This document shows, in pieces, positions 33,952 through 41,882 of a DNA stretch of 64,000 nucleotides. Each line of letters begins with the position of its first letter. Positions within the stretch are counted from its first letter, which is position 1. The notes beneath the pieces are model-generated. The model was given only the letters and a program-made list of their open reading frames with translations, ran no database searches and was not told the origin of the DNA. Origin of the DNA: Nocardia salmonicida NBRC 13393 (GTDB taxonomy: Bacteria > Actinomycetota > Actinomycetes > Mycobacteriales > Mycobacteriaceae); assembly GCF_001613085.1 (NCBI RefSeq), contig NZ_BDBR01000042.1:46942-110941 (forward strand), written 5' to 3'. The translations under genes and the position numbers were made by a program.

Positions 33952-35574
33952 ATGCTGACTTTTCGGGGGGGCGCCGCGGGCGCGCTGCTGCTCGCTGCGG
34001 CGGGGTTGCTCATGGCCGCGCCGGTAGCCAACACGCAGCCCGCGACCACCGGTGTTTCGATCACCGCCGACCTCACGCTCACCGAAACCGGTGTGCTCGA
34101 GGTCATCGAAACTGTCGCGGTGCCCGCCGAGGGAAATTTCACGATGTCGCTGCCCTTGCGCCTCAAGGTCGGTGACGATGTCGAGCGGGTCTTCAAGGTC
34201 ACCGATGTGACCGCGAGCGGTTCGGGCACCGCCACCACCGTCAACGACCAGTTCGTCGTCGAAGCCAAGCCTGGCGAATCGAAGTTCACGTATACGGTGC
34301 ACAACACCGTCTCCGACATGCCGGGCACCCAGGTGTTCCACTGGCTGGGCGTGCTCAACGCCGATATCGCCGTGCTCGACGTCTCGGTGATCAGCCCGAG
34401 CTTCCAAATGGGCATCGTGGACTGCAAACTCGGCTCCGCGGGCAATGCCAAGCCGTGCGCCGATGTCCACACCGAGCCCGACGGCGTGCTGTACCTGCAC
34501 CAGACCGACCTGCGCAAGGGCGATGCCATCGACCTCACCTTGCAGATGCCCCCCGGCACCGTGCCCGCGAATGCCGATGTGCGCGGCGGCGGTACGGGCC
34601 CCTTCGCCTTCACCACGCCCGTGCTCGCCGCGTTCGGCGCCCTGCTGCTGGCATTGGCGGGCATGATCGCCTACGTGCTGCTGGCGCGGAAGCGGGCCGC
34701 TGCCGCGGTCAGGGGCAGCGACGACTTCGATCCGCTGATCCAGCAGGGCGGCCGGGTCGAGTTCGTCTCCCCCGACGGTGTGCTCCCCGGCGAGGCGGGC
34801 CTGATCATCGATGAGCACGCCGACCCGGTCGACATCGCCGCCACCGTCGTCGATCTCGCCGTCCGGCGCTACCTGTGGATCACCCCGGTGAACGCGCGCG
34901 GGGAAGACGATTGGCGCATCAGCCGCGTCAACGCCCCCGACGACCAGTTGCGCGACTACGAACGCACCGTCTACGACATGCTGCTCCCCGAGGGCACCGA
35001 CACCGTCGCTGTCCGCGAACTGCGCACCCCGGGCCGCCTGCAGCTGGACCCGATCCGCGCCGCCATGCGCAACGACGCGGTCGCCACCGGCGCCTTCGCC
35101 GACCCGAAGCAGCGGGCGCTGCCCCGTTGGATCGGCGCCGCCCTGATCGCCCTCGGCGTGGTCATCACGGTCACGCTCGCCCTGACCTCCGGCCACGCCC
35201 TGGTGGGCGTAGCCATCGCCCTCGCAGGTGGCGCGGCGCTGCTGCTCCCCAACTACCTCCCCACCCGAACCCCACTGGGCGACACCGTCGCAGGCCGAAT
35301 CCGCGCCATGCACCGTGGCCTCGACACCGTCACCCGCGACCGGATTCCCCCCATCGACCAGGAGACGATCTTCTCCCGCGCGCTCCCCTACACGGTGATC
35401 AGCGGCAGAGCCGACAACTGGATCCGCACCTTCCGCGACATGAACCCCGCCGCCGACTCACAACCGGGTCTCTACTGGTTCGCCGGCTACGACCGAGACC
35501 CCAACCTGCACCGCTTCGCCGCGCAATTCCCGTTCTTCATCACGGCATTGGAAGGCGCGTTCAACCCGCGTTGA
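33952..35574 (+). CDS. DUF2207 domain membrane protein
   Basis: 540 residues. A signal-like N-terminal segment (GALLLAAAGLLMAAPVANT) precedes an extracytoplasmic beta-rich DUF2207 domain of about 190 residues, then a membrane helix (AAFGALLLALAGMIAYVLL), a cytoplasmic winged-helix-like part (DPVDIAATVVDLAVRRYLWI) and a second hydrophobic pair near residue 385. The family is membrane-bound with unknown role, often near envelope proteins. The ATG 33952 lies eight bases after TAGAGT (33938-33943), so it is probably leaderless. It is divergent from the two zinc peptidases and may share their function in the envelope. Confidence 0.87.
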   Translation: MLTFRGGAAGALLLAAAGLLMAAPVANTQPATTGVSITADLTLTETGVLEVIETVAVPAEGNFTMSLPLRLKVGDDVERVFKVTDVTASGSGTATTVNDQFVVEAKPGESKFTYTVHNTVSDMPGTQVFHWLGVLNADIAVLDVSVISPSFQMGIVDCKLGSAGNAKPCADVHTEPDGVLYLHQTDLRKGDAIDLTLQMPPGTVPANADVRGGGTGPFAFTTPVLAAFGALLLALAGMIAYVLLARKRAAAAVRGSDDFDPLIQQGGRVEFVSPDGVLPGEAGLIIDEHADPVDIAATVVDLAVRRYLWITPVNARGEDDWRISRVNAPDDQLRDYERTVYDMLLPEGTDTVAVRELRTPGRLQLDPIRAAMRNDAVATGAFADPKQRALPRWIGAALIALGVVITVTLALTSGHALVGVAIALAGGAALLLPNYLPTRTPLGDTVAGRIRAMHRGLDTVTRDRIPPIDQETIFSRALPYTVISGRADNWIRTFRDMNPAADSQPGLYWFAGYDRDPNLHRFAAQFPFFITALEGAFNPR

Positions 35575-35589
35575 TCCGTCTACGCGAAA

Positions 35590-35620
35590 CGCCCCGCGAC
35601 TCTTGACGAGTCGCGGGGCG
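35590..35620. terminator. Bidirectional intrinsic terminator
   Basis: A perfect 13-base stem CGCCCCGCGACTC/GAGTCGCGGGGCG with loop TTGAC, flanked by AAA on the left and CTTTCTTT on the right. It lies between the convergent DUF2207 and ROK genes. Confidence 0.9.
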
Positions 35621-35639
35621 CTTTCTTTGTCCCGGTTTC

Positions 35640-36920
35640 CTATACCCGACGAATAGCCGCCAGCGGGTCGGCGTACAGCGCGCTCAGCGACGTGACCACC
35701 GCGGCGAATTCCTGTACCTTGCCGCCGAATCCACTGATACGAATATCCGTGGCCGCCAACTGCGTACTCTGCGAGAACGCCCTGGCCACATGCCCCAGCG
35801 CGGGTCGGTAACCCGTAAATGCCTGTCCGCCCAGGACAACTCGGTCCGGGTTGAGCATGTCCCGAACCAGCGCGACGGTCTGCCCGAGCATCGTCGCCCG
35901 CTCGGCGAGCAATTCCCGCGCCGATTCGGACCCGGACTCAGCGGCCCGATACAGATCGTTGATCGTCGTGCCTGCAGTCCCGTTGTGCGCCGGGATGATT
36001 CCGCGACCGACAGCCCGAGCCTGCAGCGCCCGGTCACCGACGGTCACTTCCAAGCACCCACGCCGTCCGCACGTGCACTGCACATCGGACCCGGTCGGGA
36101 GGTGCGCGATCGACCCGGGCCCGTTGCTCGGCGTATGGACCCGTCCGTCGAGAGTCACGGCGATGCCCGCGGTCTCACGAACATAGAAGTAGAGGCTGCT
36201 GCCGTGCTGAACAGCGGGAAGTTCGGTATCGGGCTCGGGCCGACGAGCATCGAAGGTCGGCAGCAGCAGCTCCGAAGCCGCCATCGCCTCGACGTGCGGT
36301 GCGACGGAAACCGGCAGCTCGAGTACGTCACCGAGCACCTGCCCGATCGGCGCGCCCTTCCATTCCAGCTTCGGATGGTCGACCACACCGCTCTGCGGAT
36401 CCACCCGGCCACCGATGGCCACGCCCGCCCACAGCGGGGTCCGGCGATGCCAGCGCTGCAGGAATGCCTTGGCGCTGCGAGCGACGGTGGTGACCGCGAA
36501 CTCCTGCCCGGTCTGCGGTGTGGCGATGGCGAGTCCACCGAGAATGCGCCCACGCAGATCAGCGGCGACGATCTTCGTCGCCTCGGCACCGATATGGATG
36601 CCGAGCGTCAGATAGGCGTCGTGATCGATCTCGAACGGCACCCGCGGCCTACCGACGGCACCCGCGGCGGTCAGATCGGGCCGCTCACGCAGCAGTCCCG
36701 CCGAAAGCAGCGACGCCACTTGCCGATTCACGGTGGCGATACTCAAGCCCGTCGCCCGCGCGGCGTTGTCACGCGAGACGGGACCGGAAGCTGCGGTTCG
36801 CAGCACCGCGGCGGCGGGGTTGTCGCTACGACGCAGCTCCGGCGGCACAACAGGGCGGGAAACACGAGGGCGAGCGGCGCCCGTCCGGGAGGCGGGGCGA
36901 TCGATGATGGGAGCAGACAT
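35640..36920 (-). CDS. ROK family transcriptional regulator, CysR-like
   Basis: 426 residues. An N-terminal winged helix-turn-helix (SRDNAARATGLSIATVNRQV at about residues 48-67) is followed by the ROK domain with ADLRGRILGG, a VAIGGRVDPQSG block and the zinc signature CTCGRRGCLEV. A candidate attenuator and a Cys-containing leader ORF lie directly upstream, so expression probably rises when cysteine is scarce. ROK regulators of this kind include CysR of Corynebacterium glutamicum, an activator of sulfate assimilation; I infer, but cannot prove, that this is its counterpart. AAGGAA six bases before the ATG is the ribosome site. Confidence 0.88.
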   Translation of the reverse strand: MSAPIIDRPASRTGAARPRVSRPVVPPELRRSDNPAAAVLRTAASGPVSRDNAARATGLSIATVNRQVASLLSAGLLRERPDLTAAGAVGRPRVPFEIDHDAYLTLGIHIGAEATKIVAADLRGRILGGLAIATPQTGQEFAVTTVARSAKAFLQRWHRRTPLWAGVAIGGRVDPQSGVVDHPKLEWKGAPIGQVLGDVLELPVSVAPHVEAMAASELLLPTFDARRPEPDTELPAVQHGSSLYFYVRETAGIAVTLDGRVHTPSNGPGSIAHLPTGSDVQCTCGRRGCLEVTVGDRALQARAVGRGIIPAHNGTAGTTINDLYRAAESGSESARELLAERATMLGQTVALVRDMLNPDRVVLGGQAFTGYRPALGHVARAFSQSTQLAATDIRISGFGGKVQEFAAVVTSLSALYADPLAAIRRV

Positions 36921-36935
36921 ATGAAGTTCCTTGCC

Positions 36936-36962
36936 AAAAAATCCCGTTATCTCAACGGGATT
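36936..36962 (-). terminator. Intrinsic terminator (attenuator) before the ROK gene
   Basis: On the minus strand AATCCCGTT, loop GAGAT, AACGGGATT, then a run of U (six in total, 36936-36941). It lies between the leader ORF stop (37003) and the ROK start (36920), with the ROK ribosome site directly after the U-run. The stem is nine perfect pairs. Confidence 0.8.
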
Positions 36963-37002
36963 GCCTACACGAGGGGCGTGGCAGCTCGCGAACCTGAGGG
37001 GA

Positions 37003-37110
37003 TCAGCTGCAGAAGCAGGAACGACACAGTTCGCGCGTCAACGGCAACCGCAAGCCCAGAGCGGCGGTCACGTAGGTGACCCGCTGGGCGGACAGATGGT
37101 TGCTGGACAT
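37003..37110 (-). CDS. Leader peptide with C-terminal cysteine cluster
   Basis: 35 residues, starting MSSNHLSAQRVTYV and ending ELCRSCFCS; cysteines at positions 29, 32 and 34. The ATG lies seven bases after a TAACTT box, so translation probably starts at the very 5' end. The stop is 40 bases before an intrinsic terminator and 82 bases before the ROK regulator. Ribosome stalling at the Cys codons when cysteine is low would change folding of the downstream RNA. The last codons (GCAGCT on the mRNA) can also pair with AGCTGC at 36981-36986. Leaderless, Cys-rich upstream ORFs of this kind are known as cysteine-responsive attenuators in mycobacteria. Confidence 0.72.
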   Translation of the reverse strand: MSSNHLSAQRVTYVTAALGLRLPLTRELCRSCFCS

Positions 37111-37117
37111 AACAATC

Positions 37118-37123
37118 AAGTTA
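37118..37123 (-). promoter_or_regulatory. Probable -10 box of the leader ORF/ROK transcript
   Basis: TAACTT on the minus strand, seven bases before the leader ORF ATG. It lies inside the small palindrome TAAC-N6-GTTA (37110-37123), which overlaps the likely transcription start and could be an autoregulatory operator. Confidence 0.5.
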
Positions 37124-37244
37124 ACACCGAATCCTGACCCACCCAACCCAAACCGGCGAATTGTGCGGTGCGGCACACCATATTCCCAGTTCAGCGCGGC
37201 GCCCTGGGCGCGCAATACAGTGCGCATCATCCCGAAAACGGCAA

Positions 37245-37278
37245 AACCCCTCCGGGAACCGAAGTTCCGGGAGGGGTT
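37245..37278 (-). terminator. Intrinsic terminator of the secreted hydrophobic protein gene
   Basis: AACCCCTCC pairs with GGAGGGGTT and an inner GGAAC pairs with GTTCC, separated by a single G-G mismatch, with loop CGAA on the plus strand. On the minus strand it is followed by a T-rich stretch. It lies directly after the stop at 37287. Confidence 0.8.
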
Positions 37279-37286
37279 GCGCGTGG

Positions 37287-37997
37287 CTACTTGGCCGGGG
37301 CTGTGAAGGGTGCGTTGACAGTGGTGAAGTACTGGATAGCGGCACCGATCGCGACCGGAGCCGTGATGAAGATCTGACCGACCAGCGTGCCGAGGGCGCC
37401 GACCGCCAGAATGCCGCCGATGCAGCCGATAGCCGCCGCCGGCAGGAACGGGCCGAAGAGACCGACGATGGTCGCCGCGGCGACGGTCGCGCCGGCAATG
37501 CCGCCGAGGACGCAACCGACGGCACCGCCGGTGAGGCCACCGAGCAGGGTGCCGACCGCAGCACCGAGGGAGATCGTGCTGGTCAACCGGTTCCAGGCCG
37601 CGACCTCACGGTCGTATTCGGTCTTGAACGGCGCCTTGTCCTCGAATGGAAGGGCAACCGGCTTGTACACGGCCTTGGACACGTCGAGCTGGGGCGTCAG
37701 GGTCGCGGTGTTGCCCGAGATCTCCGCGGCGATGGGCAGCTCGAAATCGTCGAGCCGGAACGTCAGCGGCGTGGCCGCGATCGTCGAGCCGTTCGCAGCC
37801 TTCACCTTGAAGGCGCCGTCCTCCGCGACCAGCGAGCCGGCATCGGTGGTGATCACCGACGTGCCGTTGACCTCCTGGGCCGTGAAGTTCACGGGGGTAT
37901 CGGCCTGCGCGGTCGGCGCGGCGTTGACGGTTCCTGCGGTGATGCCGGTAGCCACAGTCAACAGCGCCGCGACAACGGCGAACTTCCTCATCTTCAT
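37287..37997 (-). CDS. Secreted/membrane-associated hydrophobic protein of unknown function
   Basis: 236 residues. A signal peptide of about 26 residues (RKFAVVAALLTVATGITAG) precedes a beta-rich region of about 110 residues and a Gly/Ala-rich hydrophobic C-terminal half (GAAVGTLLGGLTGGAVGCVL) that probably inserts in a membrane. Proteins of this design are numerous in Nocardia and Rhodococcus, but no role is established. Two cysteines lie in the hydrophobic part. It has its own terminator; the start ATG 37997 has only a weak ribosome site, and ATG 37991 is an alternative. Confidence 0.75.
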   Translation of the reverse strand: MKMRKFAVVAALLTVATGITAGTVNAAPTAQADTPVNFTAQEVNGTSVITTDAGSLVAEDGAFKVKAANGSTIAATPLTFRLDDFELPIAAEISGNTATLTPQLDVSKAVYKPVALPFEDKAPFKTEYDREVAAWNRLTSTISLGAAVGTLLGGLTGGAVGCVLGGIAGATVAAATIVGLFGPFLPAAAIGCIGGILAVGALGTLVGQIFITAPVAIGAAIQYFTTVNAPFTAPAK

Positions 37998-38102
37998 AGA
38001 ACTGCCAATCCCTCATCTGTTGTGGAGCTGTTCGAGAAACAAGCTTCGAGCAGATCCACCCCGGTGACGAGGGATAAAAGCAACCGGATCGTAACTAGGA
38101 AT

Positions 38103-38681
38103 TCACCCTGCGGTTTTTGCCGCGGCTTTGGCCTGCTTCTTGAATTCCCTTACTTCCGATAACGTTTCGGCATCGACGACATCGGCGACCGAACGTCGCG
38201 ATCCGTCGTCACCGTACGATCCGGCCGCTTTTCGCCAGCCGTCCGGTTGCACTCCACGTTGTTTGCCGAGCAGCGCGAGAAAAATCTTCGCCTTCTGCGC
38301 TCCGAACCCCGGCAGGTCCTGCAATCGGCGCAGCACCTCTTTGCCGTCGGGGTCGCCCGCGGTCCAGATCTGCGCAGGTACACCGTCGTAATGCTCGATC
38401 ACATACTGGGCGAGCGCCTGCGCCCGCCGCGCCATCGACCGCCCATAGCGGTGAATCGCGGGCGGGGTGGCCGCGAGTTCCTCGAATTCGGCCGGATCCG
38501 CTTCGGCGATCCGGTGCAGATCGAATCCGCCCATCCGCTCGGCGAGTTTGCGCGGCCCACGAAACGCATGCTCCATCGGGTACTGCTGGTCGAGCAACAT
38601 CCCCACCAGCAGCGCGAAATCGTCGGTGCTGAGCAGTTCGTCGGCCTCGGATTCCTGCGCGAGGCACAGCGTGCGAGTCAT
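38103..38681 (-). CDS. HhH-GPD type base excision DNA repair protein
   Basis: 192 residues. It carries a helix-hairpin-helix (LQDLPGFGAQKAKIFLALLG) with the upstream helical domain FALLVGMLLDQQYPMEHAF characteristic of a small actinobacterial glycosylase-like family. The catalytic Asp expected after the hairpin is not obvious, so activity on damaged bases is an inference. ATG 38681 is chosen because the reading frame before it has no coding signal. It is divergent from a methyltransferase gene with 40 bases between starts. Confidence 0.85.
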   Translation of the reverse strand: MTRTLCLAQESEADELLSTDDFALLVGMLLDQQYPMEHAFRGPRKLAERMGGFDLHRIAEADPAEFEELAATPPAIHRYGRSMARRAQALAQYVIEHYDGVPAQIWTAGDPDGKEVLRRLQDLPGFGAQKAKIFLALLGKQRGVQPDGWRKAAGSYGDDGSRRSVADVVDAETLSEVREFKKQAKAAAKTAG

Positions 38682-38721
38682 ACATTCATCGTGACACATT
38701 TCACCAGTAGCCTCTGAGTCC

Positions 38722-39564
38722 ATGCTCACGAGGACTGCTCCCACACTGGCGGTGCGTATGACCGACTACACCCCACGCCCGGCCCGCTTCGACCAAGCAG
38801 GCCAGGATCAGCTGATCGACGCCCATGATCTGGAAGTCACCCGACCCGGAATGCGCGCGCTGGGCGCCTGGAGTCACAGCGCGCTGGCGCTGCGGCCCGG
38901 CGAGAGCGCTCTCGATGTCGGGTCGGGCACCGGATCGGAGGTATTCACCTTCGCCGAGGAACTCGGGCCCAGAGGCACCGCGGTCGGCGTCGAGCCGGAC
39001 CCGCATCTGCTGGCCTCGGCGCAGCGCCGCGCGGTCGAGTCCGGGTCGAGGGCGGCGTTCGTCTCCGGTGACGCCTACGGCCTGCCGTTCGGCGGCGACA
39101 CCTTCGACGCGGTGCTGTGCGAGCGGGTGTTCCAACATCTCACCGCACCCGCGCGAGCGGCGGCCGAGATCGCCAGGGTGCTGCGACCCGGTGGACGCGC
39201 GGTGGTGGTCGACTGCGATTGGGCGACCGCGATCGTTCATCCCGGCAACCCGCGGGTGGTGAGCGCGGTGATCGACACCTTGATCTCCTCGACCACCAAT
39301 CCGCTGTCGGGTCGCCGGCTCGCCGGGCTGCTCAGCGGGACCGGACTGGTGGTCGACGAGATCGGCTCGCACGCGCTGGTACAGGACCGCACGGTCGGCG
39401 CGGGCGCGCTGGTGCGCCGGATCGCAGACCTCGCGGTCCTGCGCGGCGTGATCACCGCGACCGAACGCGACCAGCTCCTCGCCGACCTACGAACCGGCGC
39501 GGACCGCGGCGACATCCACATCTCCGTCACCCTGTTCGGCGCCCTGGTCCACAAACCGACCTGA
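38722..39564 (+). CDS. Class I SAM-dependent methyltransferase
   Basis: 280 residues. SAM motif I is ALDVGSGTGSEVFTFAEEL, acidic loop AVGVEPDPHLL, then SGDAYGLPFGGDTFDAVLC and ARVLRPGGRAVVVDCD, all standard for a UbiE/methyltransferase-11 type fold. The C-terminal part is variable and gives no clue to the acceptor. The ATG 38722 lies eight bases after TAGCCT (38708-38713), consistent with a leaderless mRNA. It ends 14 bases before the convergent aminotransferase gene. Confidence 0.85.
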   Translation: MLTRTAPTLAVRMTDYTPRPARFDQAGQDQLIDAHDLEVTRPGMRALGAWSHSALALRPGESALDVGSGTGSEVFTFAEELGPRGTAVGVEPDPHLLASAQRRAVESGSRAAFVSGDAYGLPFGGDTFDAVLCERVFQHLTAPARAAAEIARVLRPGGRAVVVDCDWATAIVHPGNPRVVSAVIDTLISSTTNPLSGRRLAGLLSGTGLVVDEIGSHALVQDRTVGAGALVRRIADLAVLRGVITATERDQLLADLRTGADRGDIHISVTLFGALVHKPT

Positions 39565-39578
39565 GTCCAGCCGCCAAC

Positions 39579-40865
39579 TCAGCTCTCGAGCAGCTTTTCC
39601 GTGGCTGCCAGCAGCACGCAGGTCGCCAATCCGTCCATCGCCTTCTCCAGCTCCGGCAGCCGCGGGAAGCTGGGGGCGATGCGGATGTTCTTGTCCTCGG
39701 GATCCTTGCTGTACGGGAAGGCCGAGCCTGCGGCGGTGAGCGCGATGCCGGCCTCCTTGGCCAGGGCGATCACCCGAGCCGCGGTGCCGTCGAGCACATC
39801 GAGGCTGATGAAGTAGCCGCCCTTGGGTTCGGTCCACGACGCCACCTTCGAGGCGCCGAGGCGGTCTTCCAGGATGCGGCGCACGAGCGCGAACTTGGGC
39901 TCGAGCAGCGCGCGATGCTTCTGCATGTGCTCGCGCACACCTTCGGCATCGGTGAAGAAGCGCAGGTGCCGCAACTGGTTGAGCTTGTCGGGGCCGATGC
40001 TCTTCTTCGACGCGTGCGACAGGTACCAGTCGATATTGGCCTGCGACGCTCCGAAGAAGCTCACGCCCGCACCGGCGAAGGTGATCTTGGAGGTCGACGC
40101 GAACACCAGCGGACGGTTCGGGTTGCCCGCCGCCTCGGCCAGGCCGAGGACGTCGATGACCGGGGCCGCGGTATCGGTGAGCGGGTGTACCGCGTAGGCG
40201 TTGTCCCAGAACAGGCGGAAGTCGGGCGCCGCGGCGGGCATCGAAACCAGTTCGCGGACAACCTCTTCGGAGTAGACGACACCGGTGGGGTTGGAGTAGT
40301 TCGGCACCGCCCACAGGCCCTTGATCTGCGGATCGTTCGCCAGCAGCGTCGCGATGGCGTGGGTGTCGGGGCCGTCGTGGCGCATCGGGATGGTGATCAT
40401 CTCGATGCCGAGCGCCTCGGTGATGGCGAAGTGACGGTCGTAGCCAGGGGCCGGACACAGCCACTTGATCGGCTCGTCGGCCCAGCGGCGCGGGGAGTCG
40501 GGGGTGCCGTAGAGCATCGAGAACACGATGAGGTCGTGCATGATCTCGAGGCTGGCGTTGTTGCCCGCCAGCAGCCGCTCGACCGGGATGCCGAGCAGTT
40601 CGCCGAAGATCGCGCGCAGTTCCGGCAGGCCGGTGAGGCCGCCGTAGTTGCGGCAGTCGGTGCCCGAACTGTCGCGGAAGTCACCGTCGCCCGGCAGGGA
40701 AAGCAGCGACACGGACAGGTCGAGTTGCTCCGGCGACGGCTTACCTCGGGTGAGGTCCAGGGTGAGCTTCTCGGTTCGGAGCGTCGCGTAATTCGCGGTC
40801 TGGGACTCGTGCTCGGACACGAGTTCCTCGTGGCTCATCAAACCGATCTGCGTTTGCCGGGGCAT
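39579..40865 (-). CDS. Aspartate aminotransferase (Rv3722c type)
   Basis: 428 residues. A fold-type I PLP enzyme with NYSNPTGVVYSEE, the cofactor-binding FWDNAYAVH and the Schiff-base Lys in FASTSKITFAGAG. The overall pattern (DLTRGKPSPEQLDLS near the start) matches the actinobacterial aspartate aminotransferase family whose M. tuberculosis member, Rv3722c, supplies most cellular aspartate. The ATG 40865 avoids running into the SRP RNA, which an upstream start would do. Its location beside ffs is also the mycobacterial arrangement (from memory). Confidence 0.9.
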   Translation of the reverse strand: MPRQTQIGLMSHEELVSEHESQTANYATLRTEKLTLDLTRGKPSPEQLDLSVSLLSLPGDGDFRDSSGTDCRNYGGLTGLPELRAIFGELLGIPVERLLAGNNASLEIMHDLIVFSMLYGTPDSPRRWADEPIKWLCPAPGYDRHFAITEALGIEMITIPMRHDGPDTHAIATLLANDPQIKGLWAVPNYSNPTGVVYSEEVVRELVSMPAAAPDFRLFWDNAYAVHPLTDTAAPVIDVLGLAEAAGNPNRPLVFASTSKITFAGAGVSFFGASQANIDWYLSHASKKSIGPDKLNQLRHLRFFTDAEGVREHMQKHRALLEPKFALVRRILEDRLGASKVASWTEPKGGYFISLDVLDGTAARVIALAKEAGIALTAAGSAFPYSKDPEDKNIRIAPSFPRLPELEKAMDGLATCVLLAATEKLLES

Positions 40866-41040
40866 CCTGGGCAGCCTTTCGAAGCAGCAAGGTGGGGGTG
40901 TGCACGCTGCGCGTGCTGACTTCCGCAACGTTACCCGGCGGCTGGTCGGAATCGGTGGGGTATCCGTACCCGGATCAGGCTCGCACGCTGCGAAGGTGCG
41001 TAGGCCGATCAGTCGGAGAAGGGGCCCCCGGAAATTAAAG

Positions 41041-41127
41041 GGGACCCCGCGCACCCGGCAGAGCCCGTTGACCCTTGCTGCCTTCCGGCCCTGGGGGAGT
41101 TCACAGGATGCTCGCCGCGCGGGATCC
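41041..41127 (-). ncRNA. ffs: Small signal recognition particle RNA (4.5S type)
   Basis: On the minus strand the conserved SRP domain IV apical region is present (CAGGGCCGGAAGGCAGCAAG), with the GGAA tetraloop and asymmetric loop that bind Ffh. The ends pair as GGATCCCGCGC with GCGCGGGGTCC, giving the long hairpin of the small bacterial form. TACACT at 41135-41140 is a fitting -10 box, seven bases before the 5' end. The 3' stem followed by TTTAATTT probably terminates transcription. Confidence 0.95.
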
Positions 41128-41156
41128 GTCGGCCAGTGTAGCGGTAGTTCTGCCTA

Positions 41157-41717
41157 CTAGCGATTCCGGTCTTCGAACAGCAGGTCGGCGGCCCGGGTGA
41201 GTACTTCGACGCGAGTGCGGCCCTCGTGATTGGCGGCGAGGAAGTGGCTGCCGATGGTGGCGCAGAAGGCGAGCAGGCTCCTGGCTTCCACCTCGTCGGG
41301 ATCTTCGCAGAACACGCCGATTGTCTCGCGCAGCAACGCCATTCGCTTGTTGTCGACGCGGCGCAGGCGTTCGGCGACGTCGTCGTCGCGGCGAGCCCAG
41401 TCGCGGATCGCGAGGTCGATCGGGAGCAGACGATGGCTGGAAAACGTGAGCAGCCCGGCCACGCGCGCCTTGGTCTTCGGGTCGAGTCCCGCGTGCTCGA
41501 CGTGGTCGAGCACCTGGTCGGTCGCCTCGCTCTCCCACGCGTCGAGCATCGCGGTGAGCAGTGCGTCGCGGTCGGCGAAGTAACCGTAGAACCCGCCCTT
41601 GGTCACGCCGATGCGTTTGGCCAGCGCCTCGATCCGGACCGCGTCGACGCCCGAGGACGCCAGCACGGCCAGACCTTCCTCGACCCATCTGATCCGGGGA
41701 GTTCGCGCGGTACCCAC
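41157..41717 (-). CDS. TetR family transcriptional regulator
   Basis: 186 residues. N-terminal helix-turn-helix IEALAKRIGVTKGGFYGYFADRD is typical TetR; the C-terminal ligand domain has TetR-type helices with no known ligand. I choose GTG 41717 because GAGGTGG lies eight bases upstream; an in-frame start 12 codons earlier is possible. A palindrome ACTCGAGT inside GTACACTCGAGTATC (41766-41780) sits just upstream and may be its own operator. Target genes are not visible nearby. Confidence 0.88.
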   Translation of the reverse strand: MGTARTPRIRWVEEGLAVLASSGVDAVRIEALAKRIGVTKGGFYGYFADRDALLTAMLDAWESEATDQVLDHVEHAGLDPKTKARVAGLLTFSSHRLLPIDLAIRDWARRDDDVAERLRRVDNKRMALLRETIGVFCEDPDEVEARSLLAFCATIGSHFLAANHEGRTRVEVLTRAADLLFEDRNR

Positions 41718-41882
41718 GACGTGTTCCACCTCATATCCATCGACGACGACCACACCCGACCAGTCGATACTCGAGTGTACGCAGCCGTATAACCGCCGCC
41801 CCGCCGGTGACGCTGGCTACGATCTATCCGATATCGGCAGCGGGGGGTTCCGGTTCCCCATGACTGGAGAGGGGGCCCGCTC

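Noticed and set aside
37111..37515. Long minus-strand frame extending the leader ORF upstream
   Set aside because: The upstream part runs through the secreted protein gene in another frame; only the last 35 codons have a fitting leaderless start.
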